A stretch of 64,000 bases of DNA from Gallionella sp. Its GTDB lineage: Bacteria > Pseudomonadota > Gammaproteobacteria > Burkholderiales > Gallionellaceae. Shown here piece by piece: positions 10,690 to 21,127 of the stretch. Position 1 is the first letter of the stretch. Each line of letters starts with the position of its first letter. A program made the translations under genes and the position numbers. The notes beneath the pieces are model-generated. The model saw only the letters and a list, made by a program, of their open reading frames with translations, searched no databases and was not told the origin of the DNA. The stretch spans positions 1 through 64,000 of the forward strand of contig JAHEDW010000003.1 of NCBI GenBank assembly GCA_024641025.1, written 5' to 3'.

Positions 10690-11190
10690 ATGATAAAAAC
10701 TGCTGTCGCCTTGTTGTTAATTGCTTCATTTGCTGCGCCTGCCGTAGCTGCTGAGGGTAAAAATAGTGTTGGGATCAATTATGGCTTTGATGGAGATGGC
10801 GTGTTTGGTATACAGGGAGACTTCGATATTTCCTCCAGTGTAAAAAATGCACCGGTTTCAGCGCAAGTTTTTTGGAAGAGTTATACGGATTCCTTTGATC
10901 GTCCTTTGGGAACGTATCAGTATAGCTACTATGGCTTTGGAATTGCTGGTATATATAACTTTGGTTCCGTTTTAAAGCAGAATCCAAAAATCAAACCTTA
11001 CGCAGGCCTGGGTTTGTATACATTAAATAATAAATTAAGCGGACCCTCTGCACCATTGAATGTTTCTTCTGATTCCGGTGGGTTGTATGCTGTTGCTGGG
11101 ATTCGATATGCAATGTCACCTCAATATTCTATCGATGTGAACTATAACAACATAGGCGGAGCGACGATCGGTGTAAATCTTGATTTCTGA
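10690..11190 (+). CDS. Secreted outer-membrane beta-barrel-like hypothetical protein
   Basis: Signal peptide MIKTAVALLLIASFAAPAVAA, alternating beta pattern, C-terminal NLDF; RBS aaggag. Confidence 0.75.
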   Translation: MIKTAVALLLIASFAAPAVAAEGKNSVGINYGFDGDGVFGIQGDFDISSSVKNAPVSAQVFWKSYTDSFDRPLGTYQYSYYGFGIAGIYNFGSVLKQNPKIKPYAGLGLYTLNNKLSGPSAPLNVSSDSGGLYAVAGIRYAMSPQYSIDVNYNNIGGATIGVNLDF

Positions 11191-11223
11191 TTTGTCACAT
11201 ATTGGTTGAGGTTATGACTTCTA

Positions 11224-11256
11224 AACAATAAACCGGAACAAGTCCGGTTTATTGTT
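11224..11256 (+). terminator. Intrinsic terminator-like hairpin
   Basis: Perfect 14-bp stem aacaataaaccgga-acaag-tccggtttattgtt, 34 nt after the preceding stop. Confidence 0.8.
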
Positions 11257-11370
11257 GGATTTTCATTGACGCAATATTGGTCAAGCAGTATATCGGTTCG
11301 ATCAAACTGACCGAAGTTTAAACAACTAGGTCAATTTTCCAGATAAATAAAGAATTATTTGAAATAGGGT

Positions 11371-11715
11371 GAAGTTGGCCGATAAGCCGGGTTCTGTCGT
11401 GGACAGTCATTCCTCTAGGCGTTTCGTTACCTGACGCTCAAGCGATCTACCCGCAGACGACGCGAGCAACGTCATGACCTGCCTATTTGATCTTGCTCCG
11501 GATGGAGTTTGCCGTGCCGTGTGTGTTACCACACACGCGGTGGGCTCTTACCCCGCCATTTCACCATCGCCGTTACCTTTCGGTACTTGGGCAGTTTATT
11601 TTCTGTGGCACTTTTCATCACCTCACGGTGTCCGGCCATTAACCGGCATCCTGCTCTGTGGAGCCCGGACTTTCCTCTTAGCACTTGCGTGCGCAGCGAC
11701 TGTCTGGCCAACTTC
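11371..11715 (-). ncRNA. rnpB: RNase P RNA (class A)
   Basis: Minus strand begins GAAGTTGGCCAGACAGTCGC, contains AGGAAAGTCCGGGCTCCACAGAGCAGG and ends ...AGAACCCGGCTTATCGGCCAACTTC. Exact ends approximate. Confidence 0.95.
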
Positions 11716-11867
11716 CCGAACAGTTTAACATGATAGATTCAGGTACAAGGGAGTTTGACTGTCAGCAGCATGACTTTTACTCCCCAGTTAACTCGACTAC
11801 GAAGTACCGTGAATTCGTATAGGTTAAACTTGCAGTACATTTATAGTTTACATAAACGTTATAAGGC

Positions 11868-12938
11868 ATGAAAGAACCACTTTTCACTGGAAGCAATGCG
11901 CGGCTGCGTTCTTTTCTCGCAATCGGATATGCGTTGTTCATCATTTACGGCAGTCTATCTCCGTTTTCTGGGTGGCGCTCTCGGGGAATGGATTTTTTCG
12001 AGATGCTGGAAGTACCCTTCAGGCTAACTTATACAACGTTCGATGCGGTCTTGAACCTATTGTCCTATTTACCTTTCGGGCTTCTTGTCGGTTTGGCTTT
12101 GCGCGCCAGATTTGGTGCTGTAACCAGTGTGCTGGTTGGTCTGCTGATTGGGATGTCACTGTCGGCGTCAATGGAATACCTGCAAATGTATCTGCCAGCG
12201 CGCATTAGCTCGAATATGGATTTGCTATCAAATAGCACCGGCATGCTGATGGGTGTATTGTTGGCAGTGCGTATTGCATCGTGGCCATGGTTGCTAAATC
12301 GACTGACACATTGGCGCAGCAGCCTTTTCTTACATGGTAAGGAAATGGATTTCGGCCTTGCATTGCTGATGTTATGGATGTTCGGGCAAGTCAATCCCTC
12401 TTTGCCCATGCTTGGTAATGTGTTCATAAGCGAAGTGGCACGTCAGCCTTTTGCAGTTCTTCAGTCCGCACCCTTCGACTTCTGGGAAAGCATTGCCGTG
12501 ACACTGAACCTATTGATGATAGGCACCTTGCTGCTGACACTTTTGCGAGAGCCTCGCAAAGTCGTCAACATCCTGATGGTAGTGCTGGGAATGGTGGCCT
12601 TGGTGAAATTCATTGCGGCTGCTTTGCTGTTGAGGTCCTGGGCTTTGCTATTGTGGATCAACAGCGAGGCAGTTCTGGGTATTCTGCTTGGATTGACGTT
12701 GTTAATCGCTCAGCTATGGTTGTCGCGCATAGCTTCATTTGTATTTGGCGCGGTGGTTGCCCTTTGTTATTTTGCTATCGTGAACATCGTTTTCGAAGAT
12801 AACACGCCATCCGCCGCGATGTCGGTATATCACTGGCACTATGGACATCTGCTCAACTACAACGGATTGGCGCAGACTATCACGCTAATTTTTCCGATAC
12901 TTCTGTTGTTTCACTTGTTGCGCATCCGGAAAGTATAA
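11868..12938 (+). CDS. VanZ family membrane protein
   Basis: YALFIIYGSLSPFSGW.., NLLSYLPFGLLVGLALRARFG, SASMEYLQMYLPARISSNMDLLSNSTGMLMG, typical VanZ; multiple TM segments. Confidence 0.85.
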   Translation: MKEPLFTGSNARLRSFLAIGYALFIIYGSLSPFSGWRSRGMDFFEMLEVPFRLTYTTFDAVLNLLSYLPFGLLVGLALRARFGAVTSVLVGLLIGMSLSASMEYLQMYLPARISSNMDLLSNSTGMLMGVLLAVRIASWPWLLNRLTHWRSSLFLHGKEMDFGLALLMLWMFGQVNPSLPMLGNVFISEVARQPFAVLQSAPFDFWESIAVTLNLLMIGTLLLTLLREPRKVVNILMVVLGMVALVKFIAAALLLRSWALLLWINSEAVLGILLGLTLLIAQLWLSRIASFVFGAVVALCYFAIVNIVFEDNTPSAAMSVYHWHYGHLLNYNGLAQTITLIFPILLLFHLLRIRKV

Positions 12939-12969
12939 TTCGAGTTTCTAGCCCTAGAAGGAGCATGCA

Positions 12970-13281
12970 ATGAGCTATTACAACAAACATGTGTTTTTCT
13001 GTGTCAATCAACGCGAGGATGGCGAGGATTGCTGCGCCAGCCATAGCTCTCAAAGAGCTCGAGACTATGTGAAGGATAAGGTGCGAGAACTAGGTTTGTC
13101 CAACCAGCAGAATAATATCCGGATTAACTCCGCCGGATGCATGGACCGTTGCGACGAAGGGCCTGTTGTTGTAGTTTACCCAGAAGGTGTCTGGTATACC
13201 TTCGTAGATGAAAGTGACCTAGATGAGATTATTGATGAGCATTTGAAGAACGGCCGTGTCGTTGAACGTCTGAAGATTTGA
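12970..13281 (+). CDS. Thioredoxin-like [2Fe-2S] ferredoxin
   Basis: MSYYNKHVFFCVNQREDGEDCCASHSS ... INSAGCMDRCDEGPVVVVYPEGVWYTFVDESDLDEIIDEHL. Confidence 0.9.
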   Translation: MSYYNKHVFFCVNQREDGEDCCASHSSQRARDYVKDKVRELGLSNQQNNIRINSAGCMDRCDEGPVVVVYPEGVWYTFVDESDLDEIIDEHLKNGRVVERLKI

Positions 13282-13901
13282 TGTCCCCGCTACAAAAAAT
13301 CAGCTATACCGGAGCTGTCGGTCAGCTTGAGGGCATGGTGCATTTGCCCGATGCTGATCCTAGAGCCATTGCAGTGGTTGCTCACCCCCTGCCAACCATG
13401 GGCGGTACGATGGATAACAAAGTCGTTACGACTTTGGCGAAAGCATTTGTGGAGTTAGGATGTGTTGCATTGCGCTTCAATTTTAGAGGAGTGGGAGCTA
13501 GCGAAGGGGAATTCGATAGCGGCAACGGGGAAATGGAAGATGTGTTGGCGACAGTGCGCTATGCAAAGGATAAGTATGGCGATTTGCCGTTGTTGTTGTC
13601 AGGATTTTCATTTGGTGCTTATGTTCAGGCTCGCGTTGCACAACATTTGCACCCACATCCTCACAGGCTTGTTTTAATAGCGCCTGCAGTGGGCCGTTTT
13701 GCAATGCCTCCCGTTCAGCATGACTGTTTGTTGGTACATGGAGAGTTGGATGAGGTAGTTCCTCTGACTGATGTATTGAATTGGGCACGACCAATTCATC
13801 TACCCATCGTTGTTTTGCCTGAAGCAGGTCATTTCTTCCATGGGCGTTTGAATCAACTAAAGCAGATTGTGATTAATGCATTCAACGGTCGGTCGCTATG
13901 A
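13278..13901 (+). CDS. Alpha/beta hydrolase
   Basis: AIAVVAHPLPTMGGTMDNKVVTTLAKAFVELGCVALRFNFRGVGASEGEFDSGNGE; GFSFGAYV nucleophile elbow; GHFFHGRL. Confidence 0.88.
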   Translation: MMSPLQKISYTGAVGQLEGMVHLPDADPRAIAVVAHPLPTMGGTMDNKVVTTLAKAFVELGCVALRFNFRGVGASEGEFDSGNGEMEDVLATVRYAKDKYGDLPLLLSGFSFGAYVQARVAQHLHPHPHRLVLIAPAVGRFAMPPVQHDCLLVHGELDEVVPLTDVLNWARPIHLPIVVLPEAGHFFHGRLNQLKQIVINAFNGRSL

Positions 13902-13976
13902 GCCATAGTAATATTTTGGCACATCATTTGCATTTGTACGCGAATGACGAAATATCTGGGCTATGGAATTGTTGAG

Positions 13977-14891
13977 ATGAATGTCGTAATGAGCGCACAC
14001 GATCTGCGCAAATCTTACGGAGATCAATTGGTGGTCGATGGGTTGAACCTGTCCATACGGCGTGGCGAGTGTTTCGGACTGCTCGGACCAAATGGCGCAG
14101 GCAAGACTACAACTTTGCGATTATTGCTCGGACTGATTGCACCGGACAATGGCGATATACACCTTTTTGATCATTCCATCCCTGCTCATGCACGAGCAGC
14201 GCGGCTTCGTGTAGGTGTCGTTCCACAGTTCGACAATCTCGACCCCGACTTCACGGTGTCCGAAAATCTGCTTGTATATGGCCGTTACTTCGGAATCAGC
14301 GATGCAGAAATTGAAGCACGTCTACCGGAGCTGCTTGAATTTGCGAATTTATCTGGAAAACGAGACGCTAGAGTGCCGACGCTGTCAGGGGGGATGAAGC
14401 GACGCTTGACCTTGGCACGCGCGCTAGTGAACGATCCAGAAGTCATCTTTCTCGATGAACCAACTACCGGCCTTGATCCGCAGGCGCGCCACCTGATATG
14501 GCAGCGGCTTCGAGAACTGACAGCCCGTGGAAAGACACTTCTCCTAACTACCCATTTCATGGATGAAGCGGAGCGTTTATGTCATCGCCTTGCTGTGTTG
14601 GACAATGGGAGGATCATCAGCAGCGGCTCTCCGCGCGATTTGATTGCGCAGAACATCGAACCTCAAGTCATTGAAATATTCGGTGAGAGCGCAGCGGCAT
14701 GGGCACAGAGCCATGCCGTACGTCTCGCCCAGCGCTTCGAGGTAAGTGGGGAATCTGTATTTTGCTATGTAGAAGATGCCCAGCCCTTATTGCTTGAATT
14801 GCAGAAACAACCGTCATTGCACTATTTACATCGACCGGCAAATCTGGAGGATGTGTTTCTGAAGCTAACAGGCAGGGAGATGCGAGAATAA
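13977..14891 (+). CDS. ABC transporter ATP-binding protein, NodI/drug-exporter type
   Basis: Walker [20 protein letters not shown], signature [32 protein letters not shown]. Start may be 13944, 13977 or 13989. Confidence 0.93.
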   Translation: MNVVMSAHDLRKSYGDQLVVDGLNLSIRRGECFGLLGPNGAGKTTTLRLLLGLIAPDNGDIHLFDHSIPAHARAARLRVGVVPQFDNLDPDFTVSENLLVYGRYFGISDAEIEARLPELLEFANLSGKRDARVPTLSGGMKRRLTLARALVNDPEVIFLDEPTTGLDPQARHLIWQRLRELTARGKTLLLTTHFMDEAERLCHRLAVLDNGRIISSGSPRDLIAQNIEPQVIEIFGESAAAWAQSHAVRLAQRFEVSGESVFCYVEDAQPLLLELQKQPSLHYLHRPANLEDVFLKLTGREMRE

Positions 14892-15248
14892 GCCTCGTGT
14901 ATTTCATTCTTCAAATACTCTTGCATTGCAGTTTTGGAATTTATTTCCACATAGACAGCGGCCGATATATGACCTCAGATGTTCATAATCGGGGGTGTGA
15001 AGTTCATTCGCACATGGTTGTTGAAAATGATGTTCATGAGAATGGATTCTGGCCATCTTTAAATCATGCGAATGTAATCTTAATGCGGATCTGCTTGTTG
15101 GGCGGTTGCGCTATCTATCTGGAAGTGACACATTGAGTTTGAAATATCTCTAAGTGACGAATACCTTTGGCAAGGGTGGGAGACATTATGATAAGTGTCT
15201 TGATCTGGGTAACTGTGGCAAAGGACTATCAGAAAATGGAAGAAGAAT

Positions 15249-16034
15249 ATGACCAGATTTGACTACTCATTGCCGTTATTAAGCCTGAGATTTTTCCCAA
15301 TATGGCGGCGCAACTTTATGGTTTGGAGAAAAATGGCTGGTGCTTCCGTGCTTGGACATCTTGCTGATCCAGTGATCTATATGTTAGGACTTGGATATGG
15401 CCTTGGCGGAATGCTGCCTGAAATAAACGGCATGTCCTACATCGCATTTCTCGCAGCTGGAACGGTATGTTACAGCACCATGAACAGTGCCAGTTTCGAG
15501 TCGCTATATTCTGGGTTTGCACGAATGCACGAACAACGTACTTGGGAGGCTATTCTCAATACCCCTGTCACGCTGGATGATATTGTACTAGCGGAAATTA
15601 TCTGGGCTGCAAGCAAAAGTCTTTTGTCTGGCATGGCAGTGTTACTAGTGGTCTGGATTCTCGGATTGTCGCATTCGGTTTTGACTCTATGGATAATCCC
15701 ACTATCATTACTGGTGGGGCTCTGCTTTGCTTCACTCGGATTGATTATGACTTCACTTGCGCCAGGGTATGACTTTTTCATGTATTACTTTACCCTGATC
15801 ATCACCCCGATGGTGCTATTATGCGGCGTGTTTTTCCCGGTCGAGCAGTTGCCCCCTTTTCTGCAATCTATATCGTCGGTTCTGCCACTGACCCATGCGA
15901 TTAATCTTGCACGGCCGTTGATGAATGATGTGGTTCCGTCACATTTACCGTTGCATATCGGTGTGTTGCTGGCCTATGCCTTTGCAGGATTTTATGTGTC
16001 GATGGTGTTGTTCAGGAGAAGACTTTCCCGATAA
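15249..16034 (+). CDS. ABC-2 type transporter permease, NodJ-like
   Basis: FPIWRRNFMVWRKMAGASVLGHLADPVIYMLGLGYGLG ... LAAGTVCYSTMNSASFESLYSGFARMHEQRTWEAILNTPVTLDDIVLAE. Confidence 0.92.
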   Translation: MTRFDYSLPLLSLRFFPIWRRNFMVWRKMAGASVLGHLADPVIYMLGLGYGLGGMLPEINGMSYIAFLAAGTVCYSTMNSASFESLYSGFARMHEQRTWEAILNTPVTLDDIVLAEIIWAASKSLLSGMAVLLVVWILGLSHSVLTLWIIPLSLLVGLCFASLGLIMTSLAPGYDFFMYYFTLIITPMVLLCGVFFPVEQLPPFLQSISSVLPLTHAINLARPLMNDVVPSHLPLHIGVLLAYAFAGFYVSMVLFRRRLSR

Positions 16035-16117
16035 ATTTGCAAATCAATTGCATTGAATGACTCTAGCAATAGAGCTTTAAGAAATATGGCCGTATTACTA
16101 ATCATTAGAGGTGATTT

Positions 16118-16528
16118 ATGTTGTGGGTAAAGGCATTCCATATAATCTTCGTTGTGAGCTGGTTCGCCGGCCTGTTTTATCTTCCGCGTATTTTCGTGAA
16201 TCATGCTATGGCGACTGAACCTCCAGAGATTGCCAGGCTAAAGCTTATGGAGCGCAAGCTGTACCGTTTTGTTACGCCGATCGCATGGCTGGCAATTGGT
16301 TTTGGTTTGTGGCTATGGCTTGGATATGGCATAGGCGGCGGTTGGATGCACGCCAAAGTAATGTTGGTTTTATTGCTGATTGGTTATCACTATTATTGTG
16401 GCAGGTTGGTCAAGCAATTTGCTGCCGATCAAAATACCCGTAGCCATGTTTTTTATCGATGGTTTAATGAAATCCCGGTGCTTGTGCTGACAGCCGTGGT
16501 CATACTCGTTACGGTAAAGCCGTTCTGA
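16118..16528 (+). CDS. hemJ: Protoporphyrinogen IX oxidase, HemJ (CopD/UPF0093) family
   Basis: MLWVKAFHIIFVVSWFAGLFYLPRIFVNHA ... RKLYRFVTPIAW; four-TM HemJ-like protein. Confidence 0.85.
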   Translation: MLWVKAFHIIFVVSWFAGLFYLPRIFVNHAMATEPPEIARLKLMERKLYRFVTPIAWLAIGFGLWLWLGYGIGGGWMHAKVMLVLLLIGYHYYCGRLVKQFAADQNTRSHVFYRWFNEIPVLVLTAVVILVTVKPF

Positions 16529-16532
16529 TTCG

Positions 16533-17678
16533 TTGATGCCGGAATTTTTCGCCCCTTGCCCGCGTGGCCTGGAATCAATCCTTAGCGCAGACCTCGATCA
16601 TCTCGGCGCTCTACAGGTAAAAAGTGCCGAGGGTGGAGTGCACTTTTCAGGTGATTGGGAGCTTTGTTACCGAGTCAATCTGGAGAGTCGCATCGCAAGT
16701 CGTATATTGTGGCGGATCAAGGAAACGCAATATCGTACCGAGCAGGATATATATCAGGCTGTGTTCAACCTGCAATGGCAACGCTGGTTCGATGTTGACA
16801 ATACTATCCGCGTGAACACGACAGCGATTCGTTGTGCACTGAAAAGTTTGGAATACGTCACGCTGCTGGTCAAGGATGCGGTGTGCGACCGATTCCGCGC
16901 GCATTGCGACGAGCGCCCGAGTGTCAACACATTGCAGCCAGACGTGCGCATCCATGTGTTCATCGAAGATAACAGGCTGACTCTGTATCTGGATACTTCA
17001 GGAGACGCACTATTTAAGCGGGGAGTCCGCCAACACACCAATATCGCTCCCATACGTGAAAATCTGGCTGCGGGGATATTGCGTCTGGCGGGGTGGAAGC
17101 CCGGTACGCCATTGCTTGACCCGATGTGCGGCAGCGGAACGTTTCTGATCGAGGCAGCTCAGATATCGCTCAACATCCAACCCGGTATCACGCGATGCTT
17201 TGCATTCGAGAAGCTGAAGAATTTTGATGCCGTAAAGTGGGCGGGAATGCGCGAGCATGCTATTGCGTCGCAGTTTCCTGCGAAGCCGCTCGAGATTTAT
17301 GGCAGCGATCTTTACGGAGATGCGCTGAAGGCCGCATGGCGCAACCTACACGATGCAGGACTTTCGGATTGTGTACAACTTAAGCAGGCCAATGTGCTTG
17401 AAATATCTGCTCCTGCGGAGCATGGTATTCTGGTGGCGAACCTACCTTACGGTGAACGCATGGGTGAATTGGACGAACTTGCAGAACTTTATCCAAAATT
17501 GGGCGATGCTCTCAAGAAAAAGTTCGGCGGATGGACAGCTTATCTGTTTACCGCAGACAAAGCTATACTGAAACTGATGCGACTTTCCCCTTCCAGGCGG
17601 ACTCCATTATTCAATGGTGCGATCGAGTGCCGCCTCCTTGAATACAAGATCGTTAAAGGTAGTAACCGTCCTAAGTGA
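16533..17678 (+). CDS. THUMP-domain class I SAM-dependent RNA methyltransferase (RlmL/RlmK N-terminal-type)
   Basis: FFAPCPRGLESILSADL, DTSGDALFKRGVRQHTNIAPIRENLAAGILRLAGW, DPMCGSGTFLIEAAQ, LVANLPYGERMG. Confidence 0.9.
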   Translation: MMPEFFAPCPRGLESILSADLDHLGALQVKSAEGGVHFSGDWELCYRVNLESRIASRILWRIKETQYRTEQDIYQAVFNLQWQRWFDVDNTIRVNTTAIRCALKSLEYVTLLVKDAVCDRFRAHCDERPSVNTLQPDVRIHVFIEDNRLTLYLDTSGDALFKRGVRQHTNIAPIRENLAAGILRLAGWKPGTPLLDPMCGSGTFLIEAAQISLNIQPGITRCFAFEKLKNFDAVKWAGMREHAIASQFPAKPLEIYGSDLYGDALKAAWRNLHDAGLSDCVQLKQANVLEISAPAEHGILVANLPYGERMGELDELAELYPKLGDALKKKFGGWTAYLFTADKAILKLMRLSPSRRTPLFNGAIECRLLEYKIVKGSNRPK

Positions 17679-17798
17679 GTTTTACTTAGAGCAGTGCATG
17701 ACAGGATTTCCAGAGGTGTCCATATCAACGTTCCGGTACTATTTACCAAGCCGCGTTGGATTATTACTGCAATTTTCGAGTGCGTTCCACATAAAAAA

Positions 17799-17827
17799 AT
17801 CCCCCAAACCTCTATGGCATGGGGGAT
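17799..17827 (-). terminator. Intrinsic terminator-like hairpin, probably for the pilT-pilU transcript
   Basis: Minus strand: atccccc-N15-gggggat followed by a T-run (ttttttt). Confidence 0.5.
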
Positions 17828-18104
17828 AAAGGAGTTCCAACATGGTGTTAGAACGCATGCTCAAAGGGAGGAGAAGAGCATGGGCGAATTGATTCAACGC
17901 CGGAACAAATTGTCTGATAAGGCGTTTGTCTTTTGAAGTCTTTAACGATGAACGGCGGAGAGGGGGCGATAAGTGGTAATTCTTGCAGCAATTTTGTCCG
18001 AGTAGAGGGCCAAGTATCGTATCTTTTCGGCGCTACCTCACAGAATAGGGCAATAATTAGCACAATGTGAGTTGGTTCTCAAACCGAAAATTAACATTAA
18101 GTTT

Positions 18105-19241
18105 CTAGGTGATTCTCATGTTTTGAGTTCCGCTCATTACATCCCTGTCTAAGGAATTTTTGCTTTCAAGTTTGATTCGTAAACGCAAATCGTTTACCGA
18201 GTCTGCATTCTTCAGGGCTTCCTCGTAGGAAATTTTCCCGTCTTCGAATAACTTGAACAGTGCGCCGTCAAATGTTTCCATGCCCTGCTCTCGCGACTGT
18301 GCCATCACACCCTTGATCGAGTTGACCTCACCCTTGAATATCAGATCAGCAATTAAGGGAGAGTTGAGCATGACTTCAATCGCGGCAGCACGTCCCTCCC
18401 CATCCTTTTTCGGGATAAGGCGTTGCGATATCAATGCCTTGATATTCAAGGATAAATCCATAAGTAGCTGTGCTCGACGTTCCTCAGGGAAGAAATTGAT
18501 GATCCGATCCAAAGCCTGATTTGCACTGTTTGCATGAAGTGTAGCAAGGCATAAGTGACCGGTTTCGGCGAATGCAACAGCATACTCCATGGTTTCATGA
18601 TCGCGAATCTCGCCGATTAAAATCACATCGGGTGCTTGGCGCAAGGTGTTCTTTAACGCGTTATGCCAAGATTCGGTATCTACGCCAACCTCTCGGTGCG
18701 TAATGAGACAATTTACGTGATCGTGCACATACTCCACTGGGTCTTCGATGGTTATGATGTGCCCATAAGTGTTTCGGTTGCGATGACCGATCATGCCGGC
18801 GAGGGTGGTGGATTTTCCTGATCCAGTTCCCCCGACCACGATCACCAACCCTCGTTTGGTCATCACTATATCCTTGAGTACGGGCGGCATACCCATCTCG
18901 TCTAGGTCAGGTATTTTGGTGGTAATGGTTCGCAGAACCATTCCGACACGTTGCTGCTGCATGAAAACATTGACACGGAACCGGCCAATGCCGTGCGGGC
19001 TGATCGCAAAGTTGCACTCGTGAGTAGACTCGAATTCGGCAGCTTGGCGGTCGTTCATTATGCTGCGGGCCAATTCTTGAGTATGGGCGGAAGTTAATGC
19101 CTGACTTGATACGGGCGTCATTTTTCCGTCCACCTTGAAGGCGGGAGGAAAGCCAGAGGTAATAAACAAGTCAGAAGCATTTTTGCTGATCATGCCACGC
19201 AGCAAGTTGTGTATCAGGTCTGTAGCCTGGTCTCTTTCCAT
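18105..19241 (-). CDS. pilU: Type IV pilus retraction ATPase PilU
   Basis: PilT/PilU family ATPase: GGTGSGKSTTLAGMIGHRNRNTYGHIITIEDPVEYVHDH, second gene after pilT. Confidence 0.93.
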   Translation of the reverse strand: MERDQATDLIHNLLRGMISKNASDLFITSGFPPAFKVDGKMTPVSSQALTSAHTQELARSIMNDRQAAEFESTHECNFAISPHGIGRFRVNVFMQQQRVGMVLRTITTKIPDLDEMGMPPVLKDIVMTKRGLVIVVGGTGSGKSTTLAGMIGHRNRNTYGHIITIEDPVEYVHDHVNCLITHREVGVDTESWHNALKNTLRQAPDVILIGEIRDHETMEYAVAFAETGHLCLATLHANSANQALDRIINFFPEERRAQLLMDLSLNIKALISQRLIPKKDGEGRAAAIEVMLNSPLIADLIFKGEVNSIKGVMAQSREQGMETFDGALFKLFEDGKISYEEALKNADSVNDLRLRIKLESKNSLDRDVMSGTQNMRIT

Positions 19242-19289
19242 GTTAAAAACTCCTAATGTAGTTCTCTTCAGCTAATGGCTGATAACCTG

Positions 19290-20336
19290 TCAGGCGGCGG
19301 GGAACATATCCTTGTTCATGGCTTTGCTGCGAGCTTCAGCTGAGCTGATGGTATTTGCCTTGACCAGACCGGACAGGCATTGGTCGAGGGTTTGCATGCC
19401 CAAAGCCTGTCCAGTCTGAATGGCCGAATACATTTGTGGTACTTTGGCTTCACGGATGAGATTGCGGATTGCAGGAGTGCATATCATGATCTCATGCGCA
19501 GCCACCCGTCCTGAGCCATCTTTTGTCTTGAGCAGCGCCTGGGAGATAACGGCGCGCAAAGACTCAGACAACATCGCGCGTACCATTTCCTTTTCATCAG
19601 CGGGGAACACGTCAATTATGCGGTCGATAGTTTTGGCCGCTGAACTTGTGTGCAGCGTGCCAAACACCAAGTGGCCGGTTTCAGCAGCGGTCATCGCCAG
19701 CCTTATGGTTTCCAGATCACGCATTTCGCCGACCAGAATAACGTCGGGATCTTCACGGAGTGCACTGCGCAGGGCGTTCTGGAAAGACAGGGTGTGCGGA
19801 CCTACTTCGCGTTGGTTGATAAGGCATTTCTTGCTTTCGTGTACGAACTCGATTGGGTCCTCCACAGTCAGGATATGTCCCATTTCGTGTTCATTGCGGT
19901 GATTGATCATTGCTGCCAGCGTAGTAGATTTTCCGGATCCTGTCGGACCGGTGACCAGCACCATACCGCGAGGATAATCCGAAATCGACTCGAAACTTTT
20001 TGGTGCCTTCAAGTCCTCTAGCGACAAGATCTTGGATGGAATGGTACGCATGACTGCGCCAGCACCGCGATTATGAACGAAAGCATTGACGCGGAAGCGC
20101 GCTAGTCCTGGAACCTCGAATGAGAAATCAACTTCCTTGTTCTCCTCGTAAAACTTACGTTGCCCGTCGTTCATGATGTCATACACCAGCGCATGCACTT
20201 CCTTGTGCTCCATTGCAGGTAGATTAATCCTGCGGATATCGCCATGCACGCGAATCATTGGCGGAAGTCCAGCAGACAGATGCAGGTCGGAGGCCTTGTT
20301 TTTGACACTAAAGGCAAGCAGTTCAGTGATATCCAT
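19290..20336 (-). CDS. pilT: Type IV pilus twitching motility ATPase PilT
   Basis: MDITELLAFSVKNKASDLHLSAGLPPMIRVHGDIRRINLP, GPTGSGKSTTLAAMI, AETGHLVFGTLHTSSAAKTIDRIIDVFP. Confidence 0.97.
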   Translation of the reverse strand: MDITELLAFSVKNKASDLHLSAGLPPMIRVHGDIRRINLPAMEHKEVHALVYDIMNDGQRKFYEENKEVDFSFEVPGLARFRVNAFVHNRGAGAVMRTIPSKILSLEDLKAPKSFESISDYPRGMVLVTGPTGSGKSTTLAAMINHRNEHEMGHILTVEDPIEFVHESKKCLINQREVGPHTLSFQNALRSALREDPDVILVGEMRDLETIRLAMTAAETGHLVFGTLHTSSAAKTIDRIIDVFPADEKEMVRAMLSESLRAVISQALLKTKDGSGRVAAHEIMICTPAIRNLIREAKVPQMYSAIQTGQALGMQTLDQCLSGLVKANTISSAEARSKAMNKDMFPAA

Positions 20337-20425
20337 TATAATTGTCCCGGATTTATGATGCGGCCATGACCTCAGTATCCAAATTTCTAGGCCGCGTGGA
20401 TTAGGTAGTTATTGCGCACTGGATT

Positions 20426-21127
20426 ATGACAACAATCGCTTCCAACTTGCAAGCTGTGCGCGACGCCATCGTGGCTGCAGCCAAACTGGCGGGTCGCCAT
20501 GCCGAGGAAGTCAGTTTGCTTGCAGTCAGCAAGACATTTCCTTCCAATGCGGTACGTGAGGCCTATTTGGCCGGGCAGACCCGGTTTGCCGAGAGTTATG
20601 TTCAGGAGGCAATTGAAAAGATCGATAAGCTTCACGGCCTAGACATCGAATGGCATTATATCGGTCCCATTCAAACCAACAAGACTCGTGCCATTGCAGA
20701 AAATTTTTCCTGGGTGCATAGCGTCGATAGATTCAAGATTGCCGAGAGACTTTCTAGACAGCGACCCACCCATTTGCCGCCGTTACAGGTGTGCCTTCAG
20801 GTCAATATCAGCCTGGAGACCAGCAAAAGTGGCGTAGAACCAGATAATGCGGAGCCAATGGCGATTGAAATCTCAAAATTGCCGAATTTGACATTGCGCG
20901 GTTTGATGGCTGTTCCCGCACCAAGCGATGATTTCAACTTGCAGCGTGAATCTTTCGAGCAGTTGAGGAAGCTGCGTGATCGGTTGAATCTGAAGGGTTT
21001 GCAGTTAGATACATTATCGATGGGTATGTCGCATGATTTTTCTGCTGCCATCGCAGAAGGTGCAACAATGGTGCGCATCGGCACAGCAATATTCGGCGAT
21101 CGGATATACCTGAAGGGAGCGACATGA
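20426..21127 (+). CDS. yggS: YggS family pyridoxal phosphate-binding protein
   Basis: VSLLAVSKTFPSNAVREAYLAGQTRFAESYVQEAIEKI, LDTLSMGMSHDFSAAIAEGATMVRIGTAIFG. Confidence 0.95.
   Translation: MTTIASNLQAVRDAIVAAAKLAGRHAEEVSLLAVSKTFPSNAVREAYLAGQTRFAESYVQEAIEKIDKLHGLDIEWHYIGPIQTNKTRAIAENFSWVHSVDRFKIAERLSRQRPTHLPPLQVCLQVNISLETSKSGVEPDNAEPMAIEISKLPNLTLRGLMAVPAPSDDFNLQRESFEQLRKLRDRLNLKGLQLDTLSMGMSHDFSAAIAEGATMVRIGTAIFGDRIYLKGAT

Noticed and set aside
11474-11733. ORFs 11474-11728, 11509-11733 and 11526-11711
   Set aside because: They lie inside the RNase P RNA gene; not coding.
14897-15136. 79-aa ORF in the NodI/NodJ gap
   Set aside because: No family features or convincing RBS; retained only as an open question on the gap.
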